A stretch of DNA of 64,000 nucleotides from Flammeovirgaceae bacterium (GTDB lineage: Bacteria; Bacteroidota; Bacteroidia; Cytophagales; Cyclobacteriaceae): the NCBI GenBank assembly GCA_020635915.1, contig JACJYU010000002.1, positions 248,001 through 312,000 of the forward strand. Direction: 5' to 3'. A program made the position numbers and the translations under genes. Positions 27,548 through 37,100 of the stretch are shown one piece after another (within the stretch, counting starts at the first letter, position 1; each line of letters begins with the position of its first letter). The notes beneath the pieces are model-generated. The model saw only the letters and a list, made by a program, of their open reading frames with translations, did no database searches and had not been told where the DNA came from.

Positions 27548-28237
27548 CTATACGTGGAAACGCTCTTTGATATTTTCCGTCACCACTTTTCCGTCAAACA
27601 AGTTGACGATCCGGTGTGCATAGTTGGCATCGTATGGAGAGTGCGTTACCATTACAATGGTGGTGCCCTCTTCGTTCAACTGCGACAACAATTTCATTAC
27701 TTCCTCGCCATTGGCTGAGTCAAGGTTTCCCGTAGGCTCATCAGCCAATATCACTTTAGGCTTGGCCACTATGGCGCGGGAGATGGCCACACGCTGTTGT
27801 TGCCCCCCAGACAATTGTTGGGGAAAATGGTTCCTGCGGTGCATGATGTTCATCCGCTCCAACACTTCCTCCACTTTCACTTTCCTCTCGCTAGAGGGGA
27901 CCTTCAAATACAATAAGGGAAGTTCAACGTTTTCAAATACAGTCAGTTCATCGATCAGGTTAAAACTCTGGAACACAAAACCGATGGACCCTTTTCTCAA
28001 TTGGGCACGTTGGCGTTCGGAATATTTCGCCACCTCGTGCTCGCCAAAGTGGTATTCGCCATTGGTGGGGTTGTCCAGCAAACCGAGGATATTAAGCAAC
28101 GTGGACTTGCCACATCCGGATGGCCCCATAATGGCAACAAATTCACCTTCTTTTATTTCAAGGTTGATGTTGTTCAGCGCTGTGGTTTCCACCTCTTCGG
28201 TGGAATACACCTTTTCCAAATTTTTAAGTTTGATCAT
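27548..28237 (-). CDS. ABC transporter ATP-binding protein (MacB/LolD-like)
   Basis: The 229-residue ATPase has Walker A GPSGCGKST near residue 38, a Q-loop at FVFQSFNLIDELTVFENVELPL, signature LSGGQQQRVAI near 142, Walker B VILADEPTGNLDS near 160, and the switch His in VMVTHSPYDANYAH. The short length with no fused membrane part places it in the LolD/MacB-type subfamily that powers FtsX-fold permeases in the inner membrane. It lies 127 bases after the adaptor gene and before the two permeases. Confidence 0.95.
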   Translation of the reverse strand: MIKLKNLEKVYSTEEVETTALNNINLEIKEGEFVAIMGPSGCGKSTLLNILGLLDNPTNGEYHFGEHEVAKYSERQRAQLRKGSIGFVFQSFNLIDELTVFENVELPLLYLKVPSSERKVKVEEVLERMNIMHRRNHFPQQLSGGQQQRVAISRAIVAKPKVILADEPTGNLDSANGEEVMKLLSQLNEEGTTIVMVTHSPYDANYAHRIVNLFDGKVVTENIKERFHV

Positions 28238-28364
28238 AGCTTGTTACAATTAGATGTTTATGGTTATCGATTTAAGTTCAAATGAAGTACTTTGGCCCCA
28301 TAGAAAGGTTACTAGGCTTATCCCAAATTTTATAATTAGACGTTATTGTTCACAAATAGTTGCA

Positions 28365-29615
28365 TCAATCCAATATTAAAACCTCATTGTTGCCAAAATT
28401 CTCATAGGATGAGGTAATTACCTTGTCGCCAGGCTTTAGTCCTTCCAGCACCTCAAAGTTTTCGGTGTTTTTCCTTCCCAATTTGATGTCCCTGCGAACG
28501 GCACGCCCACCATCTTCTTCCACAACAAAAACCCAGTTTCCCCCCGTGTCTTTATAAAAACCCCCTACCGGCAGCAACAGCTCTTCCGAGGATTGCCCCA
28601 GTTCGATGCGCAGGCGCAAAGATTGCCCCCGCCTTATTCCGTCCGGGGTCTCCCCGTCAAAGTCCATGTCCACCTCGAACCTTCCATTGGTGATGGTAGG
28701 ATAAATATAAGTGATGATCAAGGAATAATCCTTTCCTGCAAAGCTGGTGGTGGCATGCAGCCCCGTGGATATCCTCGGCAGGTAAAGTTCATCAATAGGG
28801 ACCCTCACCTTATAGCTCCCCAATATGTCGACCTGCCCGAGGCGTTGGCCCTGGCTTACCGCCTGCCCCACTTCCAGTTGCGGGCGCGACAACTGCCCGG
28901 CTATGGGTGCTTTTATTTTGAGGTTGTCCAGTATCTTGCCTACGCCCTCAAGGTTTATCCTCATCCTGGATTCCGAAGCATCTATGTCCTTAAGCTGTGA
29001 AATCCTATTCAGGGAATCCTTCTTATACACTTCGTAGGTAATCTTCCTTCGTTGCAGGTTGTATTTGTAATCCGCTTCCGTTCTTTCAAACTCTTGTTTC
29101 GATATCAATTTTTTTTCGTAAAGTATTTTCTGACGCTCATATTGCGGGCCCAGGATGGCCAATTGATTGTCGATCTGGGCCAGGGCGTTACGTTGCTCCA
29201 GGTCGTTGCGCGTCAGGCTAAGCCGCGTATCACGCGACCGGTTGATGCTTTCCACCTGCTGGGCCTCCTGCTGCAAGACCGAAAGTTCCCGGCTCAGGTT
29301 GCTCAGCTCCAGGATCAGGTCCCCTTCTTTCACCATGGCGCCACTTTCCTTTACTATCCTTTTTATGTTCCCCCCTTCAATGGCATCAAGGTAGACCGTA
29401 CGGCTTGGCTCTACGGTGCCTGTTTGCGGTATAAATTCCTGGAACACGCCCCTTTGCACGGTGGAGATAGTGATCTTCTCCTTGTCTACCTTAAGTTTTG
29501 AGCGCCTGTCGGCAAAAAAGAATTGATATCCAATAAAAAAAACCAACAACGCGATACCTCCATAGGTGGATATCCGCTTTACGGTCCATTTTTTCTTTTT
29601 TAATTGTTTGTCCAT
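28365..29615 (-). CDS. Periplasmic adaptor subunit (HlyD/MacA family) of the ABC exporter
   Basis: The 416-residue protein has an N-terminal membrane anchor (GIALLVFFIGYQFFFA), a lipoyl/barrel-sandwich half (VEPSRTVYLDAIEGGNIKRI), and a long coiled-coil hairpin (about 95-220, with LSVLQQEAQQVESINRSRD and QKILYEKKLISKQEFERTEADYKYNLQ). The second lipoyl half (IKAPIAGQLSRPQLEVGQAVSQG) and beta-barrel and membrane-proximal domains follow. It would bridge the inner-membrane ABC complex to an outer-membrane channel, but no TolC gene is in the window. A sigma-54-like promoter lies 35 bases upstream of its ATG, and it is the first gene of the export operon. Confidence 0.93.
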   Translation of the reverse strand: MDKQLKKKKWTVKRISTYGGIALLVFFIGYQFFFADRRSKLKVDKEKITISTVQRGVFQEFIPQTGTVEPSRTVYLDAIEGGNIKRIVKESGAMVKEGDLILELSNLSRELSVLQQEAQQVESINRSRDTRLSLTRNDLEQRNALAQIDNQLAILGPQYERQKILYEKKLISKQEFERTEADYKYNLQRRKITYEVYKKDSLNRISQLKDIDASESRMRINLEGVGKILDNLKIKAPIAGQLSRPQLEVGQAVSQGQRLGQVDILGSYKVRVPIDELYLPRISTGLHATTSFAGKDYSLIITYIYPTITNGRFEVDMDFDGETPDGIRRGQSLRLRIELGQSSEELLLPVGGFYKDTGGNWVFVVEEDGGRAVRRDIKLGRKNTENFEVLEGLKPGDKVITSSYENFGNNEVLILD

Positions 29616-29649
29616 GAAAGGGCGGGAAGTTTAAATCCGGGATGCTAAT

Positions 29650-29667
29650 TGCCAACAAACGTGCCAA
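29650..29667 (-). promoter_or_regulatory. Sigma-54 (RpoN) -24/-12 promoter of the ABC export operon
   Basis: On the minus strand the site reads TTGGCACG, four bases, then TTGGCA. It matches the sigma-54 consensus TTGGCACG-N4-TTGC everywhere except G for C in the last position of the -12 block, with exact spacing. Transcription would start near 29639, about 24 bases before the adaptor ATG at 29615. The sigma-54 activator gene diverges from the same intergenic region. Confidence 0.72.
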
Positions 29668-29717
29668 GGCCCAAAATTTCCAAAATTGAAGGAAAAAACG
29701 CCTAATCCTGGTGGTTT

Positions 29718-29755
29718 CACGTTCACAATTGAACGTGCCTGTTCGAATACGGACA
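29718..29755. promoter_or_regulatory. Tandem palindromic enhancer sites for the sigma-54 activator
   Basis: CACGTTCA (29718-29725), four bases, then TGAACGTG (29730-29737) is a perfect 8-base inverted repeat. A second, weaker one, TGTTCG (29740-29745), AATA, CGGACA (29750-29755), has five of six pairs. Their centres are exactly 20 bases apart, about two helical turns. They lie about 80-115 bases upstream of the inferred start on the sigma-54 promoter, the normal place for dimers of an NtrC-type activator. Confidence 0.6.
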
Positions 29756-29937
29756 AATTATTCAGTAAATTTGGTTCCGGTTGGGCATTATAGGGAATTT
29801 GGCCCCATTTTCCATTTCGGTATCAATATTGCCATCCTAGCCGACAACTTGCCCATTTGCGGACAGTGGTATGCGGTAATGGGAAATCCAGGGCGTACAA
29901 AAATAGCATTGCCTTTGAAAAACTTTGAGGTGAAATT

Positions 29938-31323
29938 ATGACCGAGGTAAAAACAGGAAAAATTTTAATCGTTGACGACAACGAGGATTTGCTCAAGGCG
30001 GCCAAGATGTACCTGAAGCGGCACTTTGCCCAGGTGGACACAGAGAAAAACCCGGAAGCAATACCCAATTTGATGGGCAATGAGAGCTATGACGTCATCC
30101 TGCTCGACATGAACTTCACCAAAGACGTAAGCAGTGGAAGTGAAGGGTATTATTGGCTGGAAAAAATATTGGAGATAGACGCTTCCTCGGTGGTGGTGTT
30201 GATAACCGCCTATGGCGATGTGCAAATGGCCGTACGGGCCATCAAGGCCGGGGCCACCGATTTCGTGCTCAAACCCTGGGAGAACGAAAAACTACTGGCC
30301 ACCATTTATTCTTCTTTGCGGCTGAGGGAATCGCGCAATGAAATAGAGTCGTTACGGATAAAAAACAAGGAAATCAACCAGGCCCTCAACGAAAAATTCA
30401 GTGACATCATCGGGCAAAGCCAGCCCATGCAACGGATTTTTCAAACCATAGAAAGGGTGGCCCATACCGATGCCAATGTGCTCATACTGGGCGAAAATGG
30501 AACGGGTAAGGAGTTGATCGCGCGGGCCATACACAGGAATTCCTCGCGCAAGCACGAGTCTTTTGTAAGCGTTGATTTAGGCTCCATCACCGAGACCCTG
30601 TTTGAAAGTGAGCTCTTTGGCCATAAGAAGGGGGCCTTCACCGATGCCAAAGAAGACCGGGCGGGGCGCTTCGAGCTTGCCAACAAGGGCACGCTTTTCC
30701 TGGATGAAATAGGGAATTTATCCATGCCGCTCCAGGCCAAGCTGCTGGCCGTATTGCAAAACAGGAGGGTTAGCCGTGTGGGCGCCAATAAAGAAACCCC
30801 CGTGGACATACGGCTAATATGCGCCACCAACATGCCATTGTACGAAATGGTAAAAGAAAACCGGTTTCGACAGGACCTGCTGTACCGCATTAACACCATT
30901 GAAGTGGAGATCCCCCCGCTCAGGGACCGGTTTGAAGACATTCCCCTGCTTGCCCACCACTTCCTTAAATATTATTCGGACAAGTACGGCAAGACGGTGA
31001 ACAAACTCAGCGATGCGGCCATGAACCGGTTGAACAAGCACAGTTGGCCGGGGAATATCCGCGAACTCCAGCATGCATTGGAGCGTGCGGTAATACTCAG
31101 CAACTCCACCGTGCTTCAACCGGACGACTTCAACTTCAACACAAACGTGGCCAGGGAAAACGAGCAACAACTGAACCTCGAACAATTCAACCTGGAGGAA
31201 GTGGAAAAAATACTCATCAGAAAGGTGCTCAAAAAATACAATGGCAACATTACCCAGGCAGCGGGCGAGCTAGGGCTTACGCGGTCGTCACTTTACCGCA
31301 GGTTGGAAAAATATGGTCTTTAA
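29938..31323 (+). CDS. Sigma-54-dependent response regulator (NtrC family)
   Basis: The 461-residue protein has a receiver domain (residues 5-125, acidic pocket VDDNED, phospho-acceptor D57 in VILLDMNF, Thr in VVLITAYGD, Lys in VLKPWEN). The AAA+ domain follows (about 145-375) with Walker A GENGTGKE, the loop GAFTDA in HKKGAFTDAKEDRAGRFE, Walker B GTLFLDEI, and the sensor Arg block. A Fis-type helix-turn-helix is at the end (NITQAAGELGLTRSSLYRRL). The sigma-54-contacting loop has Asp in place of the second Gly of GAFTGA. Phosphorylated hexamers would open the sigma-54 promoter of the divergent export operon. Its end overlaps the kinase gene by 11 bases. Confidence 0.95.
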   Translation: MTEVKTGKILIVDDNEDLLKAAKMYLKRHFAQVDTEKNPEAIPNLMGNESYDVILLDMNFTKDVSSGSEGYYWLEKILEIDASSVVVLITAYGDVQMAVRAIKAGATDFVLKPWENEKLLATIYSSLRLRESRNEIESLRIKNKEINQALNEKFSDIIGQSQPMQRIFQTIERVAHTDANVLILGENGTGKELIARAIHRNSSRKHESFVSVDLGSITETLFESELFGHKKGAFTDAKEDRAGRFELANKGTLFLDEIGNLSMPLQAKLLAVLQNRRVSRVGANKETPVDIRLICATNMPLYEMVKENRFRQDLLYRINTIEVEIPPLRDRFEDIPLLAHHFLKYYSDKYGKTVNKLSDAAMNRLNKHSWPGNIRELQHALERAVILSNSTVLQPDDFNFNTNVARENEQQLNLEQFNLEEVEKILIRKVLKKYNGNITQAAGELGLTRSSLYRRLEKYGL

Positions 31324-32659
31324 TGATTTTCGGTTTCGTGTAGGGCTCAGGATCATTCTCATCGGCCTGGTGGTGGGCGCTATTGCCTTTATGCTTGCCC
31401 GGCCCAATATGCTTTTTGCCGCTTCCCTTACCTTTCTCGTATTGGTGGCGCAGTTTTTTGAACTTTACCGCTTTATTTCACAAACCAACCGAAAGCTCAC
31501 GCGTTTCCTGGAATCCATAAAGTATTCTGATTTTATCTCAGGATTTACAAGCGACCACCAACTCGGCAAAAGTTTTAAAGAACTCAACGAAGCTTTCAAC
31601 GAGGTATTGGAGGCCTTTCGCAAAGCCCGGTCGGAAAAGGAAGAACACTGGCAATACCTCAACACGGTGGTACAGCAAGTGAGGACAGGCATCCTTTCGT
31701 TTGATATCGAAGGTGAGGTACAACTGATCAATGCCAATGCAAAAAAATTTATGGGGGTTTCCAGCATTCAAAACCTGGACGAATTGATAGAGATTAACTC
31801 CCGGTTGTACAAAGCCATTTACGATGTACAGCCCGGTAAGAGTACCCTGTACAAAGGCAACAGCGACCTCCTGCTAACGATACAGGCCACCGAAATGCGG
31901 TTGCGGGGGGATACCATCAAACTGGTCACGCTGCAAAACATTCAGACCGAACTTCAGCGGCAGGAACTGGAGGCCTGGCAAAACCTGACCCGGGTACTGC
32001 GCCACGAAATCATGAATTCCATCACCCCCATTTCATCGCTTACCTCTACCCTGCGGGAAATACTGGAACATGACCTCGTGGCCACCAACAAGCACTTTGA
32101 GCTAAAAAAGGAAAGTGCCGAAGACCTTAAGGAAGGGCTGGGCACCATCGAAGGCCGCAGCAAGGGCCTGATCAAATTTATTGACGCTTACCGGGAGTAC
32201 ACCTCATTGCCCCAGCCCAACTTTAAGCCGGTCCACCTGGGCGAACTGGCGGCCAAAGTGGAAAACCTTATGCGCAACGATATAAAAAAAGCCAACATCG
32301 ACTTTGCCACCCATGTTGACATTGACCATCCCATGGTAGAGGCCGATGCGGAAATGATAGAACAGGTTTTGATCAACCTGGTCAAAAATGCCATCGAGGC
32401 CTGCGGGGAAACCCGGCCGGCCAGGATAGGGTTAACGATCAGGCAGGCGGAAGAACACGTTCTTATCGAAGTAACCGACAATGGCCCAGGCATTATTGGA
32501 GAGGCCCTGGACAAAGTCTTTGTGCCATTTTTCTCCACCAAAAAAACAGGTTCCGGTATCGGCCTAAGTTTGTCCCGGCAGATCATGCAGCTTCACAATG
32601 GCAACCTCTATGTGAATTCCATTCCCCATGTGAAAACAATATTCACATTGAAATTTTGA
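31313..32659 (+). CDS. Sensor histidine kinase (NtrY/NtrB-like) partner of the sigma-54 activator
   Basis: The 448-residue membrane kinase has two N-terminal helices (residues 10-28 and 33-50) and almost no periplasmic loop, so it probably senses within the membrane or cytoplasm. A PAS-like domain follows (about 110-210, YLNTVVQQVRTGILSFD). The H-box has phospho-acceptor H231 in RVLRHEIMNSITPIS, then N-box VLINLVKNAIEA, G1 EVTDNGPGI and G2 KKTGSGIGLSLS. The NSITPIS H-box is of the NtrB/NtrY type that pairs with NtrC-like regulators, as the gene overlap also indicates. It follows the regulator directly and ends before a hairpin shared with susD. Confidence 0.93.
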   Translation: MVFNDFRFRVGLRIILIGLVVGAIAFMLARPNMLFAASLTFLVLVAQFFELYRFISQTNRKLTRFLESIKYSDFISGFTSDHQLGKSFKELNEAFNEVLEAFRKARSEKEEHWQYLNTVVQQVRTGILSFDIEGEVQLINANAKKFMGVSSIQNLDELIEINSRLYKAIYDVQPGKSTLYKGNSDLLLTIQATEMRLRGDTIKLVTLQNIQTELQRQELEAWQNLTRVLRHEIMNSITPISSLTSTLREILEHDLVATNKHFELKKESAEDLKEGLGTIEGRSKGLIKFIDAYREYTSLPQPNFKPVHLGELAAKVENLMRNDIKKANIDFATHVDIDHPMVEADAEMIEQVLINLVKNAIEACGETRPARIGLTIRQAEEHVLIEVTDNGPGIIGEALDKVFVPFFSTKKTGSGIGLSLSRQIMQLHNGNLYVNSIPHVKTIFTLKF

Positions 32660-32666
32660 TGACCGG

Positions 32667-32701
32667 TAAAAAAAAAACCGGGAAAGCAGTGCCTCCCCGG
32701 T
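32667..32701 (-). terminator. Terminator of the susCD operon
   Basis: On the minus strand ACCGGG (plus 32696-32701) pairs with CCCGGT (plus 32677-32682) across a 13-base loop and is followed by about ten T (the plus-strand A run at 32667-32676). It lies 37 bases beyond the susD stop. The same hairpin also follows the kinase gene on the plus strand but lacks a T run there. Confidence 0.82.
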
Positions 32702-32738
32702 CAAACCCAAAATTAAAAGGTTTCCACTATTATTTCTC

Positions 32739-34148
32739 CTATTTGTACGCTTCGTTCTGCTCCAGGTTTTTATTGGTTTGCACATCCTTGTTGGGGAAAG
32801 GGAAAACCTGACGGTCAGCATCCCCCAGGGAATAGGTTGAGCTCCCCTCTGACCGGGTGAGGCCGGAAAGCGTGGTGAGTGCCCTGCCCGTACGGATGAG
32901 GTCGAACCAACGATGTCCCTCCGCAAAGAATTCCTTTTTGCGTTGGTCCATTATCTCATCCATCAAATCAGGAACGGTGGCCGCAGTGGTTCCGCCCAGC
33001 CCGGCACGATCACGTATCGCATCGATGTCGCTCTGTGCGCCAGGAATATCCACTGTAGTGCCCAATATCCTGGCTTCGGCACGGATCAAATACATTTCGG
33101 CAATCCGGATGACCTGGGTGTTGTTGTCATCATTGGCGACCGGCCATTTTGTAGGATAATAGACCGTGGCCCCGCTGGTGGTCGTCCTGGCGGCCGTCAT
33201 TTTATACCGCACATCAAGCGGATCAGCGGAGATATCGGCATAAAAGGCCGCGTGAAGGGCAGTACCGCCACGGGCACCCAACGTAGCCGGGTAGTACCAG
33301 TTGCGCATGCCGCTACGGTCGGTCAAATTGTATTGTACCTCAAAGATTGACTCATTGGTGTTCTTCTTGTTAAAGATGTCAGAGTATGGTTTTACCAATG
33401 AATATTTGGTGTCGTTGATCACGTCCGTGGCATACTGGGCGGCCAAGTCATAATCTTTCAAATAAAGGTGCAAACGGGAGAGCATGGCCCTCATGGTTGC
33501 CTTCACTACCCTGCCCCTTTGGTCGATTCCCGACCTTGTCTCGGGCAAAAGGCCCAAAGCGGTCTCCAGGTCCGTACGCGACTGGTCGTAAGTTTCGGCC
33601 AATGTGGCCCGGCTAGCATAGGAGCTTTCGTCTATCCCAACGGAGGGAGTGGTCCTTATTACCACCCCTTTTGTACCATACACCCCTGGGATACCTCCCC
33701 AAAACCTTGCCAGTTCGAAGTAGGCAATGCCCCGCAACCCATAAGCCTGCCCTTTGAAGTCATCTTTCTTGGCAGCATCCAGGCCAGGCACATTGTCCAC
33801 ATTGGCAATAATGGCGTTGCTAATATCCACCAACCGGTACAAGGTGGCGTACAAGTCTTCCACTTCGGAGTTGTCCGGGGTAAGGGAGTACTCATCAATA
33901 TTGATGAGGGCATCCCATGTGTCTATTTGTTGAGACACGTCAGACGCAACATCCGACAACACCTGTACCCTCCAATCGTAAACGCCCTGCAGGATATTGT
34001 ACATACCATTAACCGCCCCTTGTGCACTGTTTGGATTGGCAAAGGCAGCATCTGTTGAAATCTGTGACTGCGGCTCTTGGTCAAGGGTATTGCACCCAAA
34101 GGCCAGGGCTGCCAGTACTAATGAATATTTATAAATGATTTTCTTCAT
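32739..34148 (-). CDS. SusD/RagB-family nutrient-binding outer-membrane lipoprotein
   Basis: The 469-residue protein has a lipoprotein signal ending ALAFGC, then the SusD N-terminal region (QISTDAAFANPNSAQGAVNGMYNIL) and the TPR-like helical body. The C-terminal block (IRIAEMYLIRAEARIL near 345, AIRDRAGLGG, then LMDEIMDQRKKEFFAEGHRWFDLIR near 410) is characteristic of RagB/SusD. It forms a lid on the partner SusC-like porin and captures a glycan or peptide ligand at the cell surface. No glycoside hydrolase accompanies it, so the substrate is unknown. It follows susC by 11 bases. Confidence 0.95.
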   Translation of the reverse strand: MKKIIYKYSLVLAALAFGCNTLDQEPQSQISTDAAFANPNSAQGAVNGMYNILQGVYDWRVQVLSDVASDVSQQIDTWDALINIDEYSLTPDNSEVEDLYATLYRLVDISNAIIANVDNVPGLDAAKKDDFKGQAYGLRGIAYFELARFWGGIPGVYGTKGVVIRTTPSVGIDESSYASRATLAETYDQSRTDLETALGLLPETRSGIDQRGRVVKATMRAMLSRLHLYLKDYDLAAQYATDVINDTKYSLVKPYSDIFNKKNTNESIFEVQYNLTDRSGMRNWYYPATLGARGGTALHAAFYADISADPLDVRYKMTAARTTTSGATVYYPTKWPVANDDNNTQVIRIAEMYLIRAEARILGTTVDIPGAQSDIDAIRDRAGLGGTTAATVPDLMDEIMDQRKKEFFAEGHRWFDLIRTGRALTTLSGLTRSEGSSTYSLGDADRQVFPFPNKDVQTNKNLEQNEAYK

Positions 34149-34159
34149 GATCGTTGTTT

Positions 34160-37100
34160 TTAAAATGTGATGTTCACACCGCCCATAAGTACCCTTGGCT
34201 GTGGCATTACCGCAAGGTCTGTTCCGCTCACAATGGCGCTGCTATCCACAGTTGATTCCGGGTCAAGCCCTGTATAGTTGGTGATGGTAAACAGGTTCTG
34301 GCTGGATACATACACGCGCAGCCTGCTCATGCCCACCTTGGAGGCAATTGATCCGGGCACGGTATAACCAAGGGAGATGTTCTTCATCCTTAGGTACGAT
34401 CCATCTTCCACATGGCGTGATGGCCGGTAGCTGGTATTGTAGTTCACATGCGACATCCGTGGGATATCGGTAATATCCCCGGGCTTTTGCCAGCGGCCAA
34501 GCTGCTGCGAACTGAAGCCGGTGGTCCTTTCCCCTCCATGCTCAAAGAAATACCGGTTATAGTTCAGTATGCTGTTTCCATAGCTAAACTGAAGCAAAGC
34601 GGTGAAATCAAAATTCTTCCAGTTTAATGTATTGGTCAAACCTCCTACAAATTTAGGCTGGGCATTGCCCCCAATAAACCTATCGGTGCTGGCATCAAAA
34701 ACTTCATCGTCACCGGTGTTCCAGATGACATCGCCTGTTTGGGGATCCACGCCCAATTGCTCATGTACCCAGAATGAAAAGAGTGGGTAGCCCTGCTCCA
34801 CGCGCACATAATCACGGGTGAAAGTGGTAAAAGGCGCAGGTATTTTGGTGATTTTGTTACGGTTGCCCGAAATATTGAAGTTCACATCCCAACGCAAGCC
34901 GGAAGTATTCACAGGCGTGGCATTAACGGATAATTCCAGGCCTTTGTTTTCCATTTCACCATAGTTTTGGAACAGGGTGGAGTACCCTGAGGTAAGGGGT
35001 ACCGGAACGGCCAACAAAAGGTCTTTGGTTTGTTTGTTGTAATAATCAAAAGAAACGGTGACCCTGTCCTGGAGAACGGTCAAGTCAAACCCAATATCCA
35101 ATTGATAGGTCGTCTCCCATTTCAAATTCGGGTTTTCCAACTGGTTTGGGATAAACCCGGGGGCATCCCCATAGGCCGCAGGCGCACCTGTGTTGTTCAA
35201 AGGTGTGGAACCGCCACCGCCATTCAGGCCACCGGCCTGGCCACCCCACAGTCCCCGGGACTGGAAGTTCCTTAAACCGTTTTGATTACCAGTGGCCCCA
35301 TAACTTGCCCTCAATTTGAGGTCATTAATGGCGTTAATCCCACTCATAAAGTCCTCGTCAGAAACCCTCCATCCCAATGCTACTGAGGGGAATGTGCCCC
35401 AACGGTGGTCCTTACCGAACCGTGAGGAGGCATCTGCGCGCACGTTCAATGTCAACATGTATTTCTTGTTGAGGTCATAATTTACCCTGGTAAAGAAGGA
35501 AGATATGCCCCAAGATGTTTGATCAGTCCGCGATTGCTGCACGGCAGCCGAAGAAATCTGCCTGAAGGCATCCCCTGGAAATTGCTGGCCATTGGCCCTT
35601 GTCAACGTGTTCACCGACTCCTGTAAGGTATTACCTGCGAGGATATTGAAGTTGTGCATATTGTTGAGGGCAAACTGGTAGGTAAGGATGTTTTCATTGA
35701 TCCAGTTGTTGTCGCGTGTCAGGTTGTTGGATGCACTTCCATTGACCGACTTGCCCGCATTCAATTTCGTACTGGCATAACTGTATTCATCAACCAGGTT
35801 ATCATCCAGGCTCCAGGTGCTCCTGAAAATCAAACCCGGTATTATTTCATATTCACCGTAGATGCTACCGATCAACCGCTTTGTCTTCATGGTATAGTCC
35901 GTCTCATTGGCCACCGCCACAGGGTTCTCCCAGATGGGCCTGTTGTATGTACCGTCCGGGTTGTAAATTGGAATATCGGTGGGATAGAAAAAGGCCGTGG
36001 TCAGGGAACCGGAAATATCGTTTCCGTTTGCCGAGCGGTTCCTTTTGGTCGTGGCATACAACAAGCTCGTTCCAAATTTAAGCTTATCGGTGGCCAGGAA
36101 GTCAAGGTTTAGCCTCCCGCTGGTACGCTCAAACCGGGCCGGGCGGATTAGGCCTTCCTGCGCAAAATTGGCGCCTGAAATCATATACTGAACCTTTCCT
36201 TCACCACCCGATGCGGAAACATCCACATTGCTAATGCTTCCATCCTGGAAGATTTCGTCCAGCCAGTTGGTGTCCATGGCCGCGTCCGGATTGGCATAAG
36301 GGGCCACAAAGGGTGGTTGTGGCGTAACCTTGTTTTTATCCTCCCAGTTGTTCAAGGCTGCCTCGTTTTGGAGCCGTTCAAAATCGGGCCCGCTCACACG
36401 AAGTTTATTGGGGTCTTTCCAGGCCGAAGAAGTCCCGGCATATGCATTTACAGAGATTTTGGCGTCCCCGGATTTACCTCTTTTGGTGGTAATCAATACC
36501 ACACCGTTTGCGGCACGTGCACCATAAATGGCAGTAGCCGATGCGTCCTTCAAGATTTCCATGGACGCAATGTCCGCAGGGTTCAAATCTGCGAGCGCAT
36601 TGGTAGGTTGCCCAAAAGTTGTTTGTGCAAGGTTTCCTGCCACAATTGGCACCCCGTCAATTACATAAAGGGGATCACTGGCCCCGGAACCCCCGATTGA
36701 AGTTGACCCGCGTACCCGCACCATCATTCCACCACCTGGCTCACCGGAGTTGGCAGATACCTGCACCCCAGATGCCCTTCCCTGCAACAACTGGTCAGGA
36801 CTTGGCATCGGAACATTTTCTATGCTCTTGGCATTCACTGAAACAATGGAACTGGTAACCGTTTTGCGGTCCTGCTCCCCGTACCCAACTACCACAACCT
36901 CAGAGAGTTGCTGTATATCCTCCTCCAGTTGGACATCGATCACAGACTGGCCATCTATATTGATTTCTTTATTGGCATACCCGATAAAAGAGATCACAAT
37001 CGTGTTGTACCCCTCGGGCACGTTAAGCCGATAACCCCCATCGATATCCGTAATGGTACCCTGGGTGGTCCCCTTCACTACAACGTTGGCGCCCGGTATG

